Part shown: positions 18,409 through 27,049 of the stretch, one piece after another
How the letters are laid out: every line of letters begins with the position of its first letter
Numbering within the stretch: the first letter of the stretch is position 1
DNA from: Corynebacterium ammoniagenes DSM 20306
Lineage (GTDB): Bacteria; Actinomycetota; Actinomycetes; Mycobacteriales; Mycobacteriaceae
Direction: 5' to 3'
Length of the DNA stretch: 64,000 nucleotides
Assembly (NCBI RefSeq): GCF_001941425.1
Contig: NZ_CP009244.1
Coordinates: forward strand, 2,356,001 to 2,420,000
The notes under the pieces: generated by a model
Told to the model about the DNA's origin: nothing
What the model saw: the letters and a program-made list of their open reading frames with translations, nothing else
The model's database searches: none
Program-made: the position numbers and the translations under genes

Positions 18409-19839
18409 CTAGAGGATTTCTCCTGGGGTATAAGCCGCTGCCTTCGGGTGCTGGTCGGCTAATTCCTTAATCCGGCCAAGCACCGCATCCACCTGCGACT
18501 CGGCAGCGCCGATGAAAGCGTGCTTATCAGCGAGTGCTTCCTCGAGCTGTTCCTTGCTCATCGGCAGGCGATCATCGGCAGCCAAGCGCTCCAGCAAGTC
18601 CTGGTCGCCGCCATTTTCGCGCATATTCAACGCCACGGCCACCGCGTTTTCCTTGATGACTTCGTGTGCAGTCTCCCGGCCTACCCCGGCGCGCACGGCT
18701 GCCATCAAGATGCGCGTGGTCGCCAAAAATGGCAGGTAGCGCTCCAACTCACGGTCAATCATCGCTGGGAAGGCGCCGAACTCATCGAGCACAGTGAGGA
18801 AGGTTTCAAACTGGCCGTCGATGGCAAAGAAGGCATCGGGCAGCGCCACGCGGCGTACCACGGAGCAAAAGACGTCGCCTTCGTTCCACTGCTGTCCGGC
18901 CAAATCCGCCACCATCGTGAGGTAGCCGCGCAGGATTACCTGCAGGCCGCCGACGCGCTCACAGGAGCGAGCATTCATCTTGTGCGGCATCGCGGAAGAA
19001 CCCACCTGGCCTTCCTTGAAGCCCTCGGTCACGGTCTCATTACCCGCCATCAAACGGATCGTGGTGGCCAACGACGATGGTGCCGCGCCCAACTCCACCA
19101 GAGCGGACACCGCATCGAAGTCGAGGGTGCGGGGGTAAATTTGTCCCACGGAATTAAAGACGCGGGCAAAACCCAGGTGGTCAGCAATATCGGTTTCTAA
19201 GGCTGCGAGCTTGTTTTCATCGCCGCCCATCAAATCCAGCATGTCCTGGGAGGTGCCCATGGGGCCTTTAATGCCGCGCAGCGGGTAGCGGCTGAGCAGG
19301 CTTTCCACGCGCTCAATGGCCAACAACATTTCATCGCCAGCTGAGGCAAAGCGCTTGCCCAACGTCGTTGCCTGTGCAGCCACGTTGTGCGAGCGTCCAG
19401 CCATGACCAAAGTCTGGTACTTGGCCGCGTGCTCACCAATGCGCGCAACAACGGCAATTGCCTTATCGCGGACCAGCTCCAGGGAGCGGTAAATCTGCAG
19501 CTGTTCTACGTTTTCCGTCAAATCACGCGAGGTCATGCCCTTGTGAATGTGCTCGTGCCCAGCCAATGCATTGAACTCTTCAATGCGGGCTTTGACGTCG
19601 TGGCGGGTCACGCGCTCACGGTCTGCGATGGATGCGAGATCTACCTGGTCAATGACCGCTTCATACGCATCGATTGCATCATTGGGGATATCTACGCCCA
19701 AGTCCTTCTGGGCGCGCATGACCGCAACCCAGAGCTGGCGCTCCATGATGATTTTATGTTCGGGGCTCCACAAGTTGGACAGTTCTGCAGAGGCGTAACG
19801 CGAGGACAAAACGTTGGAAATATTCTTTTTATCAGCCAC
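18409..19839 (-). CDS. purB: Adenylosuccinate lyase
   Basis: PurB cleaves SAICAR and adenylosuccinate, acting in both IMP and AMP synthesis. The protein of about 476 residues shows the fumarase/aspartase superfamily signature GSSAMPHKMN near residue 290, plus RYASAEL near the N-terminus and the TSRDLTENVEQ segment. The start is uncertain. GTG 19839 is used because an AATAAT box lies seven bases upstream, giving a leaderless start; ATG 19848 would add three residues. A hairpin at 19865-19889 separates it from purD, so purB probably has its own promoter. Confidence 0.95.
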   Translation of the reverse strand: MADKKNISNVLSSRYASAELSNLWSPEHKIIMERQLWVAVMRAQKDLGVDIPNDAIDAYEAVIDQVDLASIADRERVTRHDVKARIEEFNALAGHEHIHKGMTSRDLTENVEQLQIYRSLELVRDKAIAVVARIGEHAAKYQTLVMAGRSHNVAAQATTLGKRFASAGDEMLLAIERVESLLSRYPLRGIKGPMGTSQDMLDLMGGDENKLAALETDIADHLGFARVFNSVGQIYPRTLDFDAVSALVELGAAPSSLATTIRLMAGNETVTEGFKEGQVGSSAMPHKMNARSCERVGGLQVILRGYLTMVADLAGQQWNEGDVFCSVVRRVALPDAFFAIDGQFETFLTVLDEFGAFPAMIDRELERYLPFLATTRILMAAVRAGVGRETAHEVIKENAVAVALNMRENGGDQDLLERLAADDRLPMSKEQLEEALADKHAFIGAAESQVDAVLGRIKELADQHPKAAAYTPGEIL

Positions 19840-19864
19840 ACGCTTCATTATTCCACATGGCAAA

Positions 19865-19889
19865 AGGCGCAAGTACTCTACTTGCGCCT
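19865..19889 (-). terminator. Hairpin between purD and purB
   Basis: A perfect 11-base stem AGGCGCAAGTA/TACTTGCGCCT with a three-base loop is followed on the minus strand by TTTTGCC. It lies downstream of the purD stop and just ahead of purB, so it should limit purD read-through. Confidence 0.7.
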
Positions 19890-19923
19890 ATGCCCTAATC
19901 ATCAAGGCCTCTGCAGGTGACAC

Positions 19924-21201
19924 TTACTTGATACGAATGCGGCCTTCTTCGGCAGCTTGACCGATATCGGTGCGGTAGAAACTGTCTTTGAGCTCGACAT
20001 TATCCAACACCGCATAGGCGGCAGCACGCGCGTCTGCCAGGGTTTCTCCCTTGCCAATCACGTTAAGCACGCGGCCTCCGTTGGAGATAACGTGTGCATC
20101 TTTGACCGCGGTACCGGCATGCAAAATCTTCTCGGCATCAGCCAAATCAGGCGACGTAATCACATCGCCCTTACGTGGGTCATCCGGGTAATTAGCAGCG
20201 GCCACCACAACAGTGACGGCATAAGCATCCTCCCACTCCAGCGGCGGAAGTTGGTCCAAAGTGCCAGTGGCCACCGCGTTGAGAACCCCTGCCAGCGGAG
20301 TCTTGAGCAGCGCAAGCAGCGGCTGGGTTTCCGGATCTCCAAAGCGGCAGTTGAATTCGATAACCGATGGTCCTTGCTCACCCCACGCCAGACCGGCATA
20401 CAGCAGGCCGGAGTAAGGAGTTCCGCGGTTGACCATTTCTTTCGCTACCGGCTCACAGACTTCGCGGACAATGCGGTCCACGCCCTCTGCTGGCAACCAC
20501 GGAAGCGGGGTGTAAGCACCCATGCCGCCGGTGTTTGGTCCCTCATCATTGTCGTAGGCACGCTTGTGATCTTGCGCTGGCAACAACGGCACGACAGTTT
20601 CGCCATCCACCAAGCAAAACAGTGATACCTCTGGGCCATCCAAGAAGGACTCCAATAGCACTGGGTTGCCCGCGGAGTGCACAAGGTGGATGTGCTGGCG
20701 TGCTTCTGCGCGGTCAGAGGTGACAACCACACCTTTACCTGCTGCTAGGCCATCGTCTTTGACGACGTACATGGGACCGAAGTAGTCGAGCTCATGTTCA
20801 ATATCATCATCGGTCATCCCCGGTGGCAGGGTCTGCGCACGGGCGGTGGCAACACCTGCTGCCTCCATGACCTCTTTCGCAAAAGCTTTAGAGCCCTCAA
20901 TTTGCGCGGCCGCCGCATTCGGGCCAAAGACCGCGATGCCTTCCTCGCGCAATGCATCGCCGACACCGGCAACCAAGGGGATCTCCGGGCCAATGACAAC
21001 TAGGTCTGGCGCAATGCTGCGAGCAAGTTCGACCATGCGATCAGGATCGGCTACTTCCTTGTAATCACCGTGCACGGTGGCAAGGGAGGCAAAAGCCGGT
21101 GAACCAGGTGCAACGTGCAGGTCAGTGGTAGCGGGGTCGGCCGCGAGGCCTTTGACAATGGCGTGCTCACGGCCGCCGGAACCAATTACAAGAATGCGCA
21201 T
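19924..21201 (-). CDS. purD: Phosphoribosylamine-glycine ligase
   Basis: PurD (GAR synthetase) adds glycine to phosphoribosylamine, step two of purine synthesis. The 425-residue ATP-grasp enzyme begins [14 protein letters not shown] and shows the family motifs [24 protein letters not shown] and [12 protein letters not shown] 21201 is fixed by the conserved N-terminus and by TAAGAT (21209-21214) lying seven bases upstream, another leaderless promoter. It is divergent from the HIT gene and followed by the hairpin at 19865. Confidence 0.97.
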   Translation of the reverse strand: MRILVIGSGGREHAIVKGLAADPATTDLHVAPGSPAFASLATVHGDYKEVADPDRMVELARSIAPDLVVIGPEIPLVAGVGDALREEGIAVFGPNAAAAQIEGSKAFAKEVMEAAGVATARAQTLPPGMTDDDIEHELDYFGPMYVVKDDGLAAGKGVVVTSDRAEARQHIHLVHSAGNPVLLESFLDGPEVSLFCLVDGETVVPLLPAQDHKRAYDNDEGPNTGGMGAYTPLPWLPAEGVDRIVREVCEPVAKEMVNRGTPYSGLLYAGLAWGEQGPSVIEFNCRFGDPETQPLLALLKTPLAGVLNAVATGTLDQLPPLEWEDAYAVTVVVAAANYPDDPRKGDVITSPDLADAEKILHAGTAVKDAHVISNGGRVLNVIGKGETLADARAAAYAVLDNVELKDSFYRTDIGQAAEEGRIRIK

Positions 21202-21208
21202 GCAAACT

Positions 21209-21214
21209 ATCTTA
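21209..21214 (-). promoter_or_regulatory. -10 box of a leaderless purD promoter
   Basis: TAAGAT on the minus strand ends seven bases before the purD ATG, and no ribosome-binding sequence intervenes. The divergent hit promoter lies about 55 bases away. Confidence 0.55.
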
Positions 21215-21268
21215 ACTTTTTGTCCGACTGGGTACCCCACCACACAAGCCATAGTGGGTAAAAATCGA

Positions 21269-21274
21269 TAGCAT
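21269..21274 (+). promoter_or_regulatory. -10 box of a leaderless hit promoter
   Basis: TAGCAT ends seven bases before the ATG at 21282, with no Shine-Dalgarno sequence between. It pairs with the divergent purD promoter in an 80-base gap. Confidence 0.5.
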
Positions 21275-21281
21275 TGAAGAC

Positions 21282-21722
21282 ATGACCGAGATTGAGCCTT
21301 CTGTATTTACTAAAATTATCAACGGCGAACTTCCAGGCCGTTTCGTATACCGCGATGATAAATGCGCGGCATTTTTGACCATTGAGCCGCTGCGTTACGG
21401 CCACACGTTGGTCGTGCCGCTCAAGCAAGTTGATAAGTGGACCGACCTAGATTCAGAGACCTGGTTGCACTTGTCCAACGTCTCCCAGGAAATTGGTGAG
21501 GCCATCAAGACGGCCTATGACACTCCCCGCACCGGTTTTATCATCGCTGGTTTCGATGTCCACCACACCCACATCCACCTCTTCCCCACGGAGGAGATGG
21601 CGGAATTCGACTTCAGCAAGGCCATGGCCGCAGATGCCACGGACCCGAAGGCCATGGATGAGGCAGCAACGCGCCTGCGCCAGCACCTCAACACCGATGA
21701 AAATGGCTACCGCTTAAGCTAG
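21282..21722 (+). CDS. HIT-family nucleotide-binding hydrolase
   Basis: This 146-residue protein carries the histidine-triad motif HHTHIHLFP at about residues 94-102, matching His-x-His-x-His with hydrophobic spacers. Members hydrolyse nucleoside phosphoramidates or transfer nucleotides; the natural substrate here cannot be told. The N-terminal [11 protein letters not shown] segment and [10 protein letters not shown] fit the Hint branch. It lies divergent from purD, and its last four bases overlap the end of the convergent sensor-kinase gene. Confidence 0.9.
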   Translation: MTEIEPSVFTKIINGELPGRFVYRDDKCAAFLTIEPLRYGHTLVVPLKQVDKWTDLDSETWLHLSNVSQEIGEAIKTAYDTPRTGFIIAGFDVHHTHIHLFPTEEMAEFDFSKAMAADATDPKAMDEAATRLRQHLNTDENGYRLS

Positions 21723-23383
21723 GTTTCTTTTTCCTCGCGCGGGATATCGCCCCGCGGTGTGTCGCTATTACTTGTCGATGCCCCGTTTTTCTTACCATTG
21801 CGAAAACCCCGGCCCTTGCGGCTGGCTTTTACCGGCACCGCATTCGCCGTTGGGGTAGCACTGTCGTCAGCGCCGTCTTCGGCGTGGGTGGGTTCTGGAT
21901 CGTCTGCCGCGGGCAAGCGCACGGTAAAGGTGGAACCCACGCCGAGTTCTGATTCCACATCGATGGAACCGCCGTGTTGTTCTACCAGGGATTTCACGAT
22001 GGCCAGGCCCAGGCCCGAGCCGCCCGTATCCCGCGTGCGCGAGGTATCTTCGCGGTAGAAACGTTCAAAGATATGAGCGCTGACTTCTGGGTCCATGCCG
22101 CGGCCGGTATCAATAACCTTGATTAAGACATCATCGCCGTCGCGCTCTAATCCAATGGTGATTTCAGCTTCGTCCCCGCCGTGGCGGATACCGTTGGTGA
22201 TCAGGTTCAAGATGATCTGGTGCAAACGGCTGGCATCGCCGTAGACCACCGGCACGCCCAAGGTGTCATTGGAGACATTGATGGTGCGATCGGTAAACGC
22301 CGCACGCGCAGAAGACGCGACCGATAGTGACAGCTCCAAGACATCGACCGGGCGGATATCCAACCGCGTTCCCTCCGCGCGGGTTAGCGCGAGCAAGTCT
22401 TCAACCAAATAGGACATGCGGGAGGATTCGGCATCGATTTTTGATAGCACCATGTCCACATCATCGGTAATCCCCGAGCGGTACAACTCGGTGTATCCGC
22501 GCAGCGAGGTCAATGGTGTGCGCAGCTCATGAGATGCGTCGCCGACAAAGCGACGCATCTGCTCTTCTTTGCCCTGGGCATGCTCAATGGATGCTTGCAG
22601 CTTGGCCAGCATGATATTCAAGGCGCTGGCGAGCTGACCGACCTCAGTGTGCTGCGGCCATTCCGGCACACGCTTGTCCAAATCACCCGCGGCGATTTCC
22701 GAGGCAGTTCGCTCCACCACGCGCAGCGGGCGCAACGCCCGTCTAATAAACCAGAACCCTGAGATCGCAATGAGCATCAAGACCACCACGGCGATCATCA
22801 GCTGCACAACGGCCAGCCCGCGCAGCAGCACTTGCTCAGAATCCAAGTTCTTCGCCACGACGGTGATAACCCCATCGCTTTCCGTGGCCATCGCACGCCA
22901 TTCGGAGGTGGACCTGGATTCCTCCGTGGAATCGACGGTTTCCGGCGCGGCGCCAATCACGAGCTGGTCGACTTGCGGCATGGACTCATACGGATTGAGA
23001 TAGCGCACCGAGCCATCCGGATAAATCTTAATCAGTGAATATTCTGTCGGCGGGCGCCCAGTCATATCCACGCCGAAGATATTGGCGGTGCGTGCCCACC
23101 CATTTTCGGCCTCGATAAGTTCATCATCGACCTGGTTGTACAACACATCACGCATCACCGCGGAAACAGCCACGGAGGCGCTGATAAGTCCCAGCCCAGA
23201 GACGACAACGAGCAAGACAACTAGCCAGGTGCGCAGCGGCATGGCCTGTGGCGAACCGGACATGCCGGGGTATAAATACCCGCGTACGCGTTCTTTAAAT
23301 GTGCGCGTATCCACGCTAGGGGAAGCACTTGTAGGTACTTCACCGTTGCTGTCGCTATTATCTGCCGTTGCCTGATTAGTCAC
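21719..23383 (-). CDS. phoS: Sensor histidine kinase (PhoS-like)
   Basis: This 554-residue membrane histidine kinase has a cytoplasmic N-terminal region of about 45 residues and two membrane helices (about 48-75 and 190-212) around an extracytoplasmic sensor domain. A HAMP linker follows, then a HisKA domain with ASHELRTPLTS (phosphoacceptor His near 285) and an HATPase domain with N, DTGRGMD and GGSGLGLAIV boxes. About 55 polar residues trail the kinase. Position beside hit, and the order response regulator then kinase, match the phosphate-starvation pair PhoRS of C. glutamicum. The signal is inferred from that synteny, not seen in the sequence. Confidence 0.85.
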   Translation of the reverse strand: MTNQATADNSDSNGEVPTSASPSVDTRTFKERVRGYLYPGMSGSPQAMPLRTWLVVLLVVVSGLGLISASVAVSAVMRDVLYNQVDDELIEAENGWARTANIFGVDMTGRPPTEYSLIKIYPDGSVRYLNPYESMPQVDQLVIGAAPETVDSTEESRSTSEWRAMATESDGVITVVAKNLDSEQVLLRGLAVVQLMIAVVVLMLIAISGFWFIRRALRPLRVVERTASEIAAGDLDKRVPEWPQHTEVGQLASALNIMLAKLQASIEHAQGKEEQMRRFVGDASHELRTPLTSLRGYTELYRSGITDDVDMVLSKIDAESSRMSYLVEDLLALTRAEGTRLDIRPVDVLELSLSVASSARAAFTDRTINVSNDTLGVPVVYGDASRLHQIILNLITNGIRHGGDEAEITIGLERDGDDVLIKVIDTGRGMDPEVSAHIFERFYREDTSRTRDTGGSGLGLAIVKSLVEQHGGSIDVESELGVGSTFTVRLPAADDPEPTHAEDGADDSATPTANAVPVKASRKGRGFRNGKKNGASTSNSDTPRGDIPREEKET

Positions 23384-23408
23384 TCACTGCCTACTTTTAC
23401 CTTGGACG

Positions 23409-23444
23409 CTAGAAATGTGGCGTAAAACGTGCCACCGATTCTAG
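23409..23444 (-). other. Inverted repeat spanning the phoR stop codon
   Basis: CTAGAA (23409-23414) pairs with TTCTAG (23439-23444) and GTGGC (23417-23421) with GCCAC (23431-23435), making a two-part hairpin in the 57-base gap between phoR and phoS. The phoR stop codon lies inside the outer stem. It may set the ratio of regulator to kinase. Confidence 0.45.
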
Positions 23445-24151
23445 GAGCGTGGGGTACGCAAGACATAGCCCACACCGCGCACGGTGTGGATCAACGGAGA
23501 ATCTCCGGTATCAATCTTGCGGCGCAGGTAGGAAATATAGGACTCCACGACGTTGCCGTCGCCACCGAAGTCATAGTGCCAAACATTGTCCAAAATCTTG
23601 GCCTTGGACAACACAACCTCTTTGTTCTGCATCAAAAAGCGCAGCAGGTTGAACTCCGTTGGGGAGAGATCAATAATCTCGCCGCCCTTGGTCACCTCAT
23701 GGGTGTCATCATTTAAGGTCAGGTCTGCATAGGACATGGTGGCATCGCTATTTTCATCCTGTCCTGCACCACCACGGCGCAAAATCACGCGCAGCCGGGT
23801 AATGACTTCTTCCAGGCTAAATGGCTTGGTGACATAATCATCAGCCCCAATGGTCAGGCCATGAATACGCTGGTCCACGCTGTCTTTTGCGGTCAAGTAC
23901 AGCACGGGGCCATCCAGGCCTTCCGCGCGCAGCTTGGCGAGCAGCTCAAAGCCATCCATGCCCGGCATCATGACATCCAGGATGTAGGCCTCAGGGTTGA
24001 TCTCACGCGCAATGCGCAACGCCTCAGTGCCAGAATTTGCACTACGGACGTTAAATCCCTGGAATTTGAGGGATACGGTCAAAAGTTCAACGATATTCGG
24101 TTCATCGTCGACGACCAAGACAGTTACTTGGTCATTGCTGGTGTCTTCCAT
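23441..24151 (-). CDS. phoR: OmpR-family response regulator (PhoR-like)
   Basis: The 236-residue regulator has a receiver domain with VVDDEPN (acidic pocket near residues 15-16), phosphoacceptor Asp59 in ILDVMMPG, and the conserved Lys109 in YVTKPF. It ends in a winged-helix DNA-binding domain containing LSPTEFNLLRFL and the RRKID helix. It precedes the kinase by 57 bases on the same strand. By synteny with C. glutamicum phoR it should control phosphate-starvation genes, which in that species include the secreted nuclease. ATG 24151 is preceded by AAGGAAG. Confidence 0.88.
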   Translation of the reverse strand: MEDTSNDQVTVLVVDDEPNIVELLTVSLKFQGFNVRSANSGTEALRIAREINPEAYILDVMMPGMDGFELLAKLRAEGLDGPVLYLTAKDSVDQRIHGLTIGADDYVTKPFSLEEVITRLRVILRRGGAGQDENSDATMSYADLTLNDDTHEVTKGGEIIDLSPTEFNLLRFLMQNKEVVLSKAKILDNVWHYDFGGDGNVVESYISYLRRKIDTGDSPLIHTVRGVGYVLRTPRS

Positions 24152-24279
24152 ATTGCTTCCTTAGAAAATCTTCGCCATTTCTTAACTGATCAAAAAGTGT
24201 GGCACACAGGCTATCAAAGCGACTGGACATTTTCTGGGAGGAAGCTGTGAGACTCAATGTGGTGTATATACTTTAATTT

Positions 24280-25071
24280 TTACTCCCACTGCACGTTCGC
24301 CAGATCGATTCCTTCCGCGCTCGCTTGGGCTTCCACCAAGTCTAGAAGGTACTGGCAATTATCGCCGTAAGCTTCGGCAAAGCGGTCATCGGCAACATAC
24401 ATCCGCGCCAAAATTACCTGCTTGGAGCGGCTCAGCGGCATGTACGGGCTAATGGTTGCTAAGTGCTTGTCGACGATTTCCTGCGCCTTCTCTGTTCCCG
24501 GCGCGATCCCGGCGGCGTGGGCGTTGCCGAGATCTACCTTGAAATCTTCATAGGCCTGTTGTGCTGCCTGAATATCTTCGGGGCTCATGCGTGCGACTTG
24601 TTCCTGACTTACTTTGTAATCGTCCGTATCGCCCCACCGCTGACGGGCTTCTTCCTGATAGGCGGGCCAATTCTCGCCGAATAGTTCAATTTTGTCTTCG
24701 GTGCTCATAGTGCGTCCTTTCGCGTGTGTTTCGGCAGCCAATAAAGCATCGACTGCTTCGATAAGTTCTTGCATGTGCCCGACTTTGTCCACCAGCACGG
24801 TGCGCTGGTGGCGTAAGATATCGGTTCGACTGGCTGCGGAGGCATCGATAAGCATTGCGATATCTTTCAGCGCTACTCCCGCACCGCGATAGATGAGAAT
24901 ATTCATCCCGCGCTCCACATCAGCCTCGGAATACAGGCGGTGATCACCCCAGCTACGCCAACTAGGCGTGAGCAAATCAATCTCATCCCAGTGGCGCAAG
25001 GTTCTGGTGGATATTTGCAGTATCTCCGCGGCCTCACCGATTGTGTAGTGTGCATCTTCTTTGTCGGTCAC
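24280..25071 (-). CDS. TipA-like MerR-family regulator with TipAS domain
   Basis: This 263-residue protein joins a MerR winged helix (YTIGEAAEILQISTRTLRHW, about residues 8-27, then the GDHRLYSEADVERG wing), a dimerisation coiled coil near 80-115, and a C-terminal TipAS domain of about 140 residues. TipAL proteins of Streptomyces bind thiopeptide antibiotics through TipAS and activate their own promoter; the ligand here is unknown. The start is taken at GTG 25071, behind an AGGAAG ribosome-binding site. The longer open frame upstream overlaps the divergent GNAT promoter and lacks family similarity. Confidence 0.83.
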   Translation of the reverse strand: MTDKEDAHYTIGEAAEILQISTRTLRHWDEIDLLTPSWRSWGDHRLYSEADVERGMNILIYRGAGVALKDIAMLIDASAASRTDILRHQRTVLVDKVGHMQELIEAVDALLAAETHAKGRTMSTEDKIELFGENWPAYQEEARQRWGDTDDYKVSQEQVARMSPEDIQAAQQAYEDFKVDLGNAHAAGIAPGTEKAQEIVDKHLATISPYMPLSRSKQVILARMYVADDRFAEAYGDNCQYLLDLVEAQASAEGIDLANVQWE

Positions 25072-25151
25072 AAGAAGTATCTTCCTAGTTGACGCAGCGT
25101 TAAGTTCAAGTCCAATCCTAAACTTTCTTAGCCCCGACCCCGCGATATCGC

Positions 25152-25157
25152 TAGAAT
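25152..25157 (+). promoter_or_regulatory. -10 box of a leaderless GNAT promoter
   Basis: TAGAAT ends six bases before the ATG at 25164. No ribosome-binding sequence is present. Confidence 0.5.
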
Positions 25158-25163
25158 CTGGCC

Positions 25164-25637
25164 ATGACCACCTTAAATGCCGGCGACAAAACCTTTGCCC
25201 TCGAGCGCGCCACGGCCGCTGATGTTGCAGATATCGTTGCATTGCTTGTCGATGACCCCCTCGGCCAAACCCGCGAGACCGCCCCCTTGGAGCACTACCT
25301 CGCGGCTTTTGCCGACATCGACCGCGACCCGAATCAAACCCTGCTGGTGCTGCGCGATGACACCCGCGCCGTTGCTGGCACCGTGCAGCTAACCGTCATT
25401 GCCTGTTTGGCGCGCGGGGGAACCAAGCGCTTGCAGGTGGAAGCTGTGCGCCTTGCATCCCATGTTCGCGGGCTCGGTTTGGGTACTGCGCTGTTTCAGT
25501 GGATTGACGAATTTGCCACAGACCACGGCGCGACGATGATTCAACTAACCTCCGATGCCCGCCGCACCGATGCCCAACGCTTTTATGAACGCTTAGGTTA
25601 TGCCGCAAGCCATGTTGGCTATAAGCGGTTTCTCTGA
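25164..25637 (+). CDS. GNAT-family N-acetyltransferase
   Basis: The 157-residue protein has the GNAT fold. The acetyl-CoA loop is seen in HVRGLGLGTALFQW (about residues 99-112, an R/Q-x-x-G-x-G/A pattern) and the C-terminal half ends with RFYERLGYAASHVGYKRF. The N-terminal strand ALERATAADVADI is typical. The substrate cannot be predicted. It is divergent from the TipA-like regulator and may be under its influence. A possible transcriptional link to the transporter that follows is suggested by the 65-base gap. Confidence 0.85.
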   Translation: MTTLNAGDKTFALERATAADVADIVALLVDDPLGQTRETAPLEHYLAAFADIDRDPNQTLLVLRDDTRAVAGTVQLTVIACLARGGTKRLQVEAVRLASHVRGLGLGTALFQWIDEFATDHGATMIQLTSDARRTDAQRFYERLGYAASHVGYKRFL

Positions 25638-25702
25638 TTGGGGGTCCGGTTCAACCGCCATTGCGCTGCATAAGCGTGGCCGCCGCTTTAGGACAAGTGG
25701 CT

Positions 25703-27028
25703 ATGACTAGCCCCGCGATAGACAATGTGCCAGATTCCGCCAAGCGCACAGATAAACTTACGGTCTTTTCCTGGGCCATGTGGGACTGGGGCTCCGCTGC
25801 CTTCAATGCGGTGCTGGTGACGTTTATTTTCTCCGTGTATCTCACCGATTCGGTAGGCGCGCAGATTGACACGGCGCGCACCCCGGCCCAGTGGCTTTCT
25901 TTATCCATGACCATCGCGGGGCTGGTTATCTTCGCGGTCACGCCCATTATGGGCCAGCGCTCCGACACCCGTGGCACGCGACGGCGCTCGCTGGCAACTT
26001 GGTCTTTTCTGACCTTCTTGTTGATGGCGGCGCTGTTTTTCATCCGCAACGACGCACCCGAGTACTTCTGGATTGGCCTGACCGTCCTTGCCATTGGCAC
26101 CATCACCATTGAATTCGCCGAGGTGAACTACTTCGCGCAGCTTTCACAGGTCTCCACGAAAGAGAATGTAGGCAAAATTTCCGGCCTCGGCTGGTCCTTC
26201 GGCTATTTCGGCGGCATCGTGCTGCTGCTAATTTGCTACTTCGGTTTCGTCGCCGGCGATGGTGGCTTACTGGGCATTTCCACCGAAGGCGGACTCAATA
26301 TCCGTCTGGTTGCGGTGCTTGCCGCCGTCTGGTTCGGCCTGTCATTTTTACCAGGTCTGTTCCGCGTGCCGGAGATTCCTCCCTCCGGCGAAAAAGCCAG
26401 CGGCATTGCCGGTTCTTATGCCAAGTTATTTCGCGATATCAAAGAGCTCTGGAACGTCGACCGCAACGCATGCTACTTCCTGTTTGCCTCCGCCATTTTT
26501 CGCGATGGCCTCGCCGGCGTCTTTGCCTTCGGCGCCGTACTTGGCGTGTCCGTGTACGGCCTCAACGCCGGCGACGTGCTCATCTTTGGCGTGGCTGCGA
26601 ACGTCGCCGCCGCGCTGGGTGCGCTGATTGGCGGGCTTATCGATGACCACGTGGGACCAAAGCTCATCATCTTGACGTCGTTGTTTATCCTCGCCGCGAC
26701 CGGCAGCGCCATGTACTTCGTTGATGGCCCCGTGGCCTTTTGGATTCTGGGGCTTATCCTGTGTCTTTTTGTCGGCCCCGCCCAGTCCGCCTCCCGCGGT
26801 TTCCTCGCACGTGTTGCCCCTGTTGGTCATGAAGGCCAGCTCTTCGGGCTCTACGCCACCACAGGACGTGCCGTCAGCTGGATGACTCCCCTGCTTTTTG
26901 GCGTTTTTGTCTCATTGATCGGCGAGGGCGACCGCGGTGGAGTCCTCGCGATCGCCCTCGTGCTTCTTATCGGCGCACTGATTTTAATTCCAGTGCGCGA
27001 TCCTAAATCCGCCGAGCCTGCGCACTAA
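25703..27028 (+). CDS. UMF1/Atg22-type MFS transporter
   Basis: This 441-residue protein has about twelve membrane helices and the UMF1 (unknown major facilitator 1) signature near its start, WAMWDWGSAAFNAV, with the conserved YLTDSVG after helix 1. Yeast Atg22 in this family exports amino acids from the vacuole; bacterial substrates are unknown. ATG 25703 is preferred to an upstream TTG at 25661 because AGGACAAG lies just before it and the extra residues are unlike the family. Convergent with pqo, which ends 22 bases away. Confidence 0.87.
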   Translation: MTSPAIDNVPDSAKRTDKLTVFSWAMWDWGSAAFNAVLVTFIFSVYLTDSVGAQIDTARTPAQWLSLSMTIAGLVIFAVTPIMGQRSDTRGTRRRSLATWSFLTFLLMAALFFIRNDAPEYFWIGLTVLAIGTITIEFAEVNYFAQLSQVSTKENVGKISGLGWSFGYFGGIVLLLICYFGFVAGDGGLLGISTEGGLNIRLVAVLAAVWFGLSFLPGLFRVPEIPPSGEKASGIAGSYAKLFRDIKELWNVDRNACYFLFASAIFRDGLAGVFAFGAVLGVSVYGLNAGDVLIFGVAANVAAALGALIGGLIDDHVGPKLIILTSLFILAATGSAMYFVDGPVAFWILGLILCLFVGPAQSASRGFLARVAPVGHEGQLFGLYATTGRAVSWMTPLLFGVFVSLIGEGDRGGVLAIALVLLIGALILIPVRDPKSAEPAH

Positions 27029-27049
27029 TTACTCGGCGGATGTACGCGG

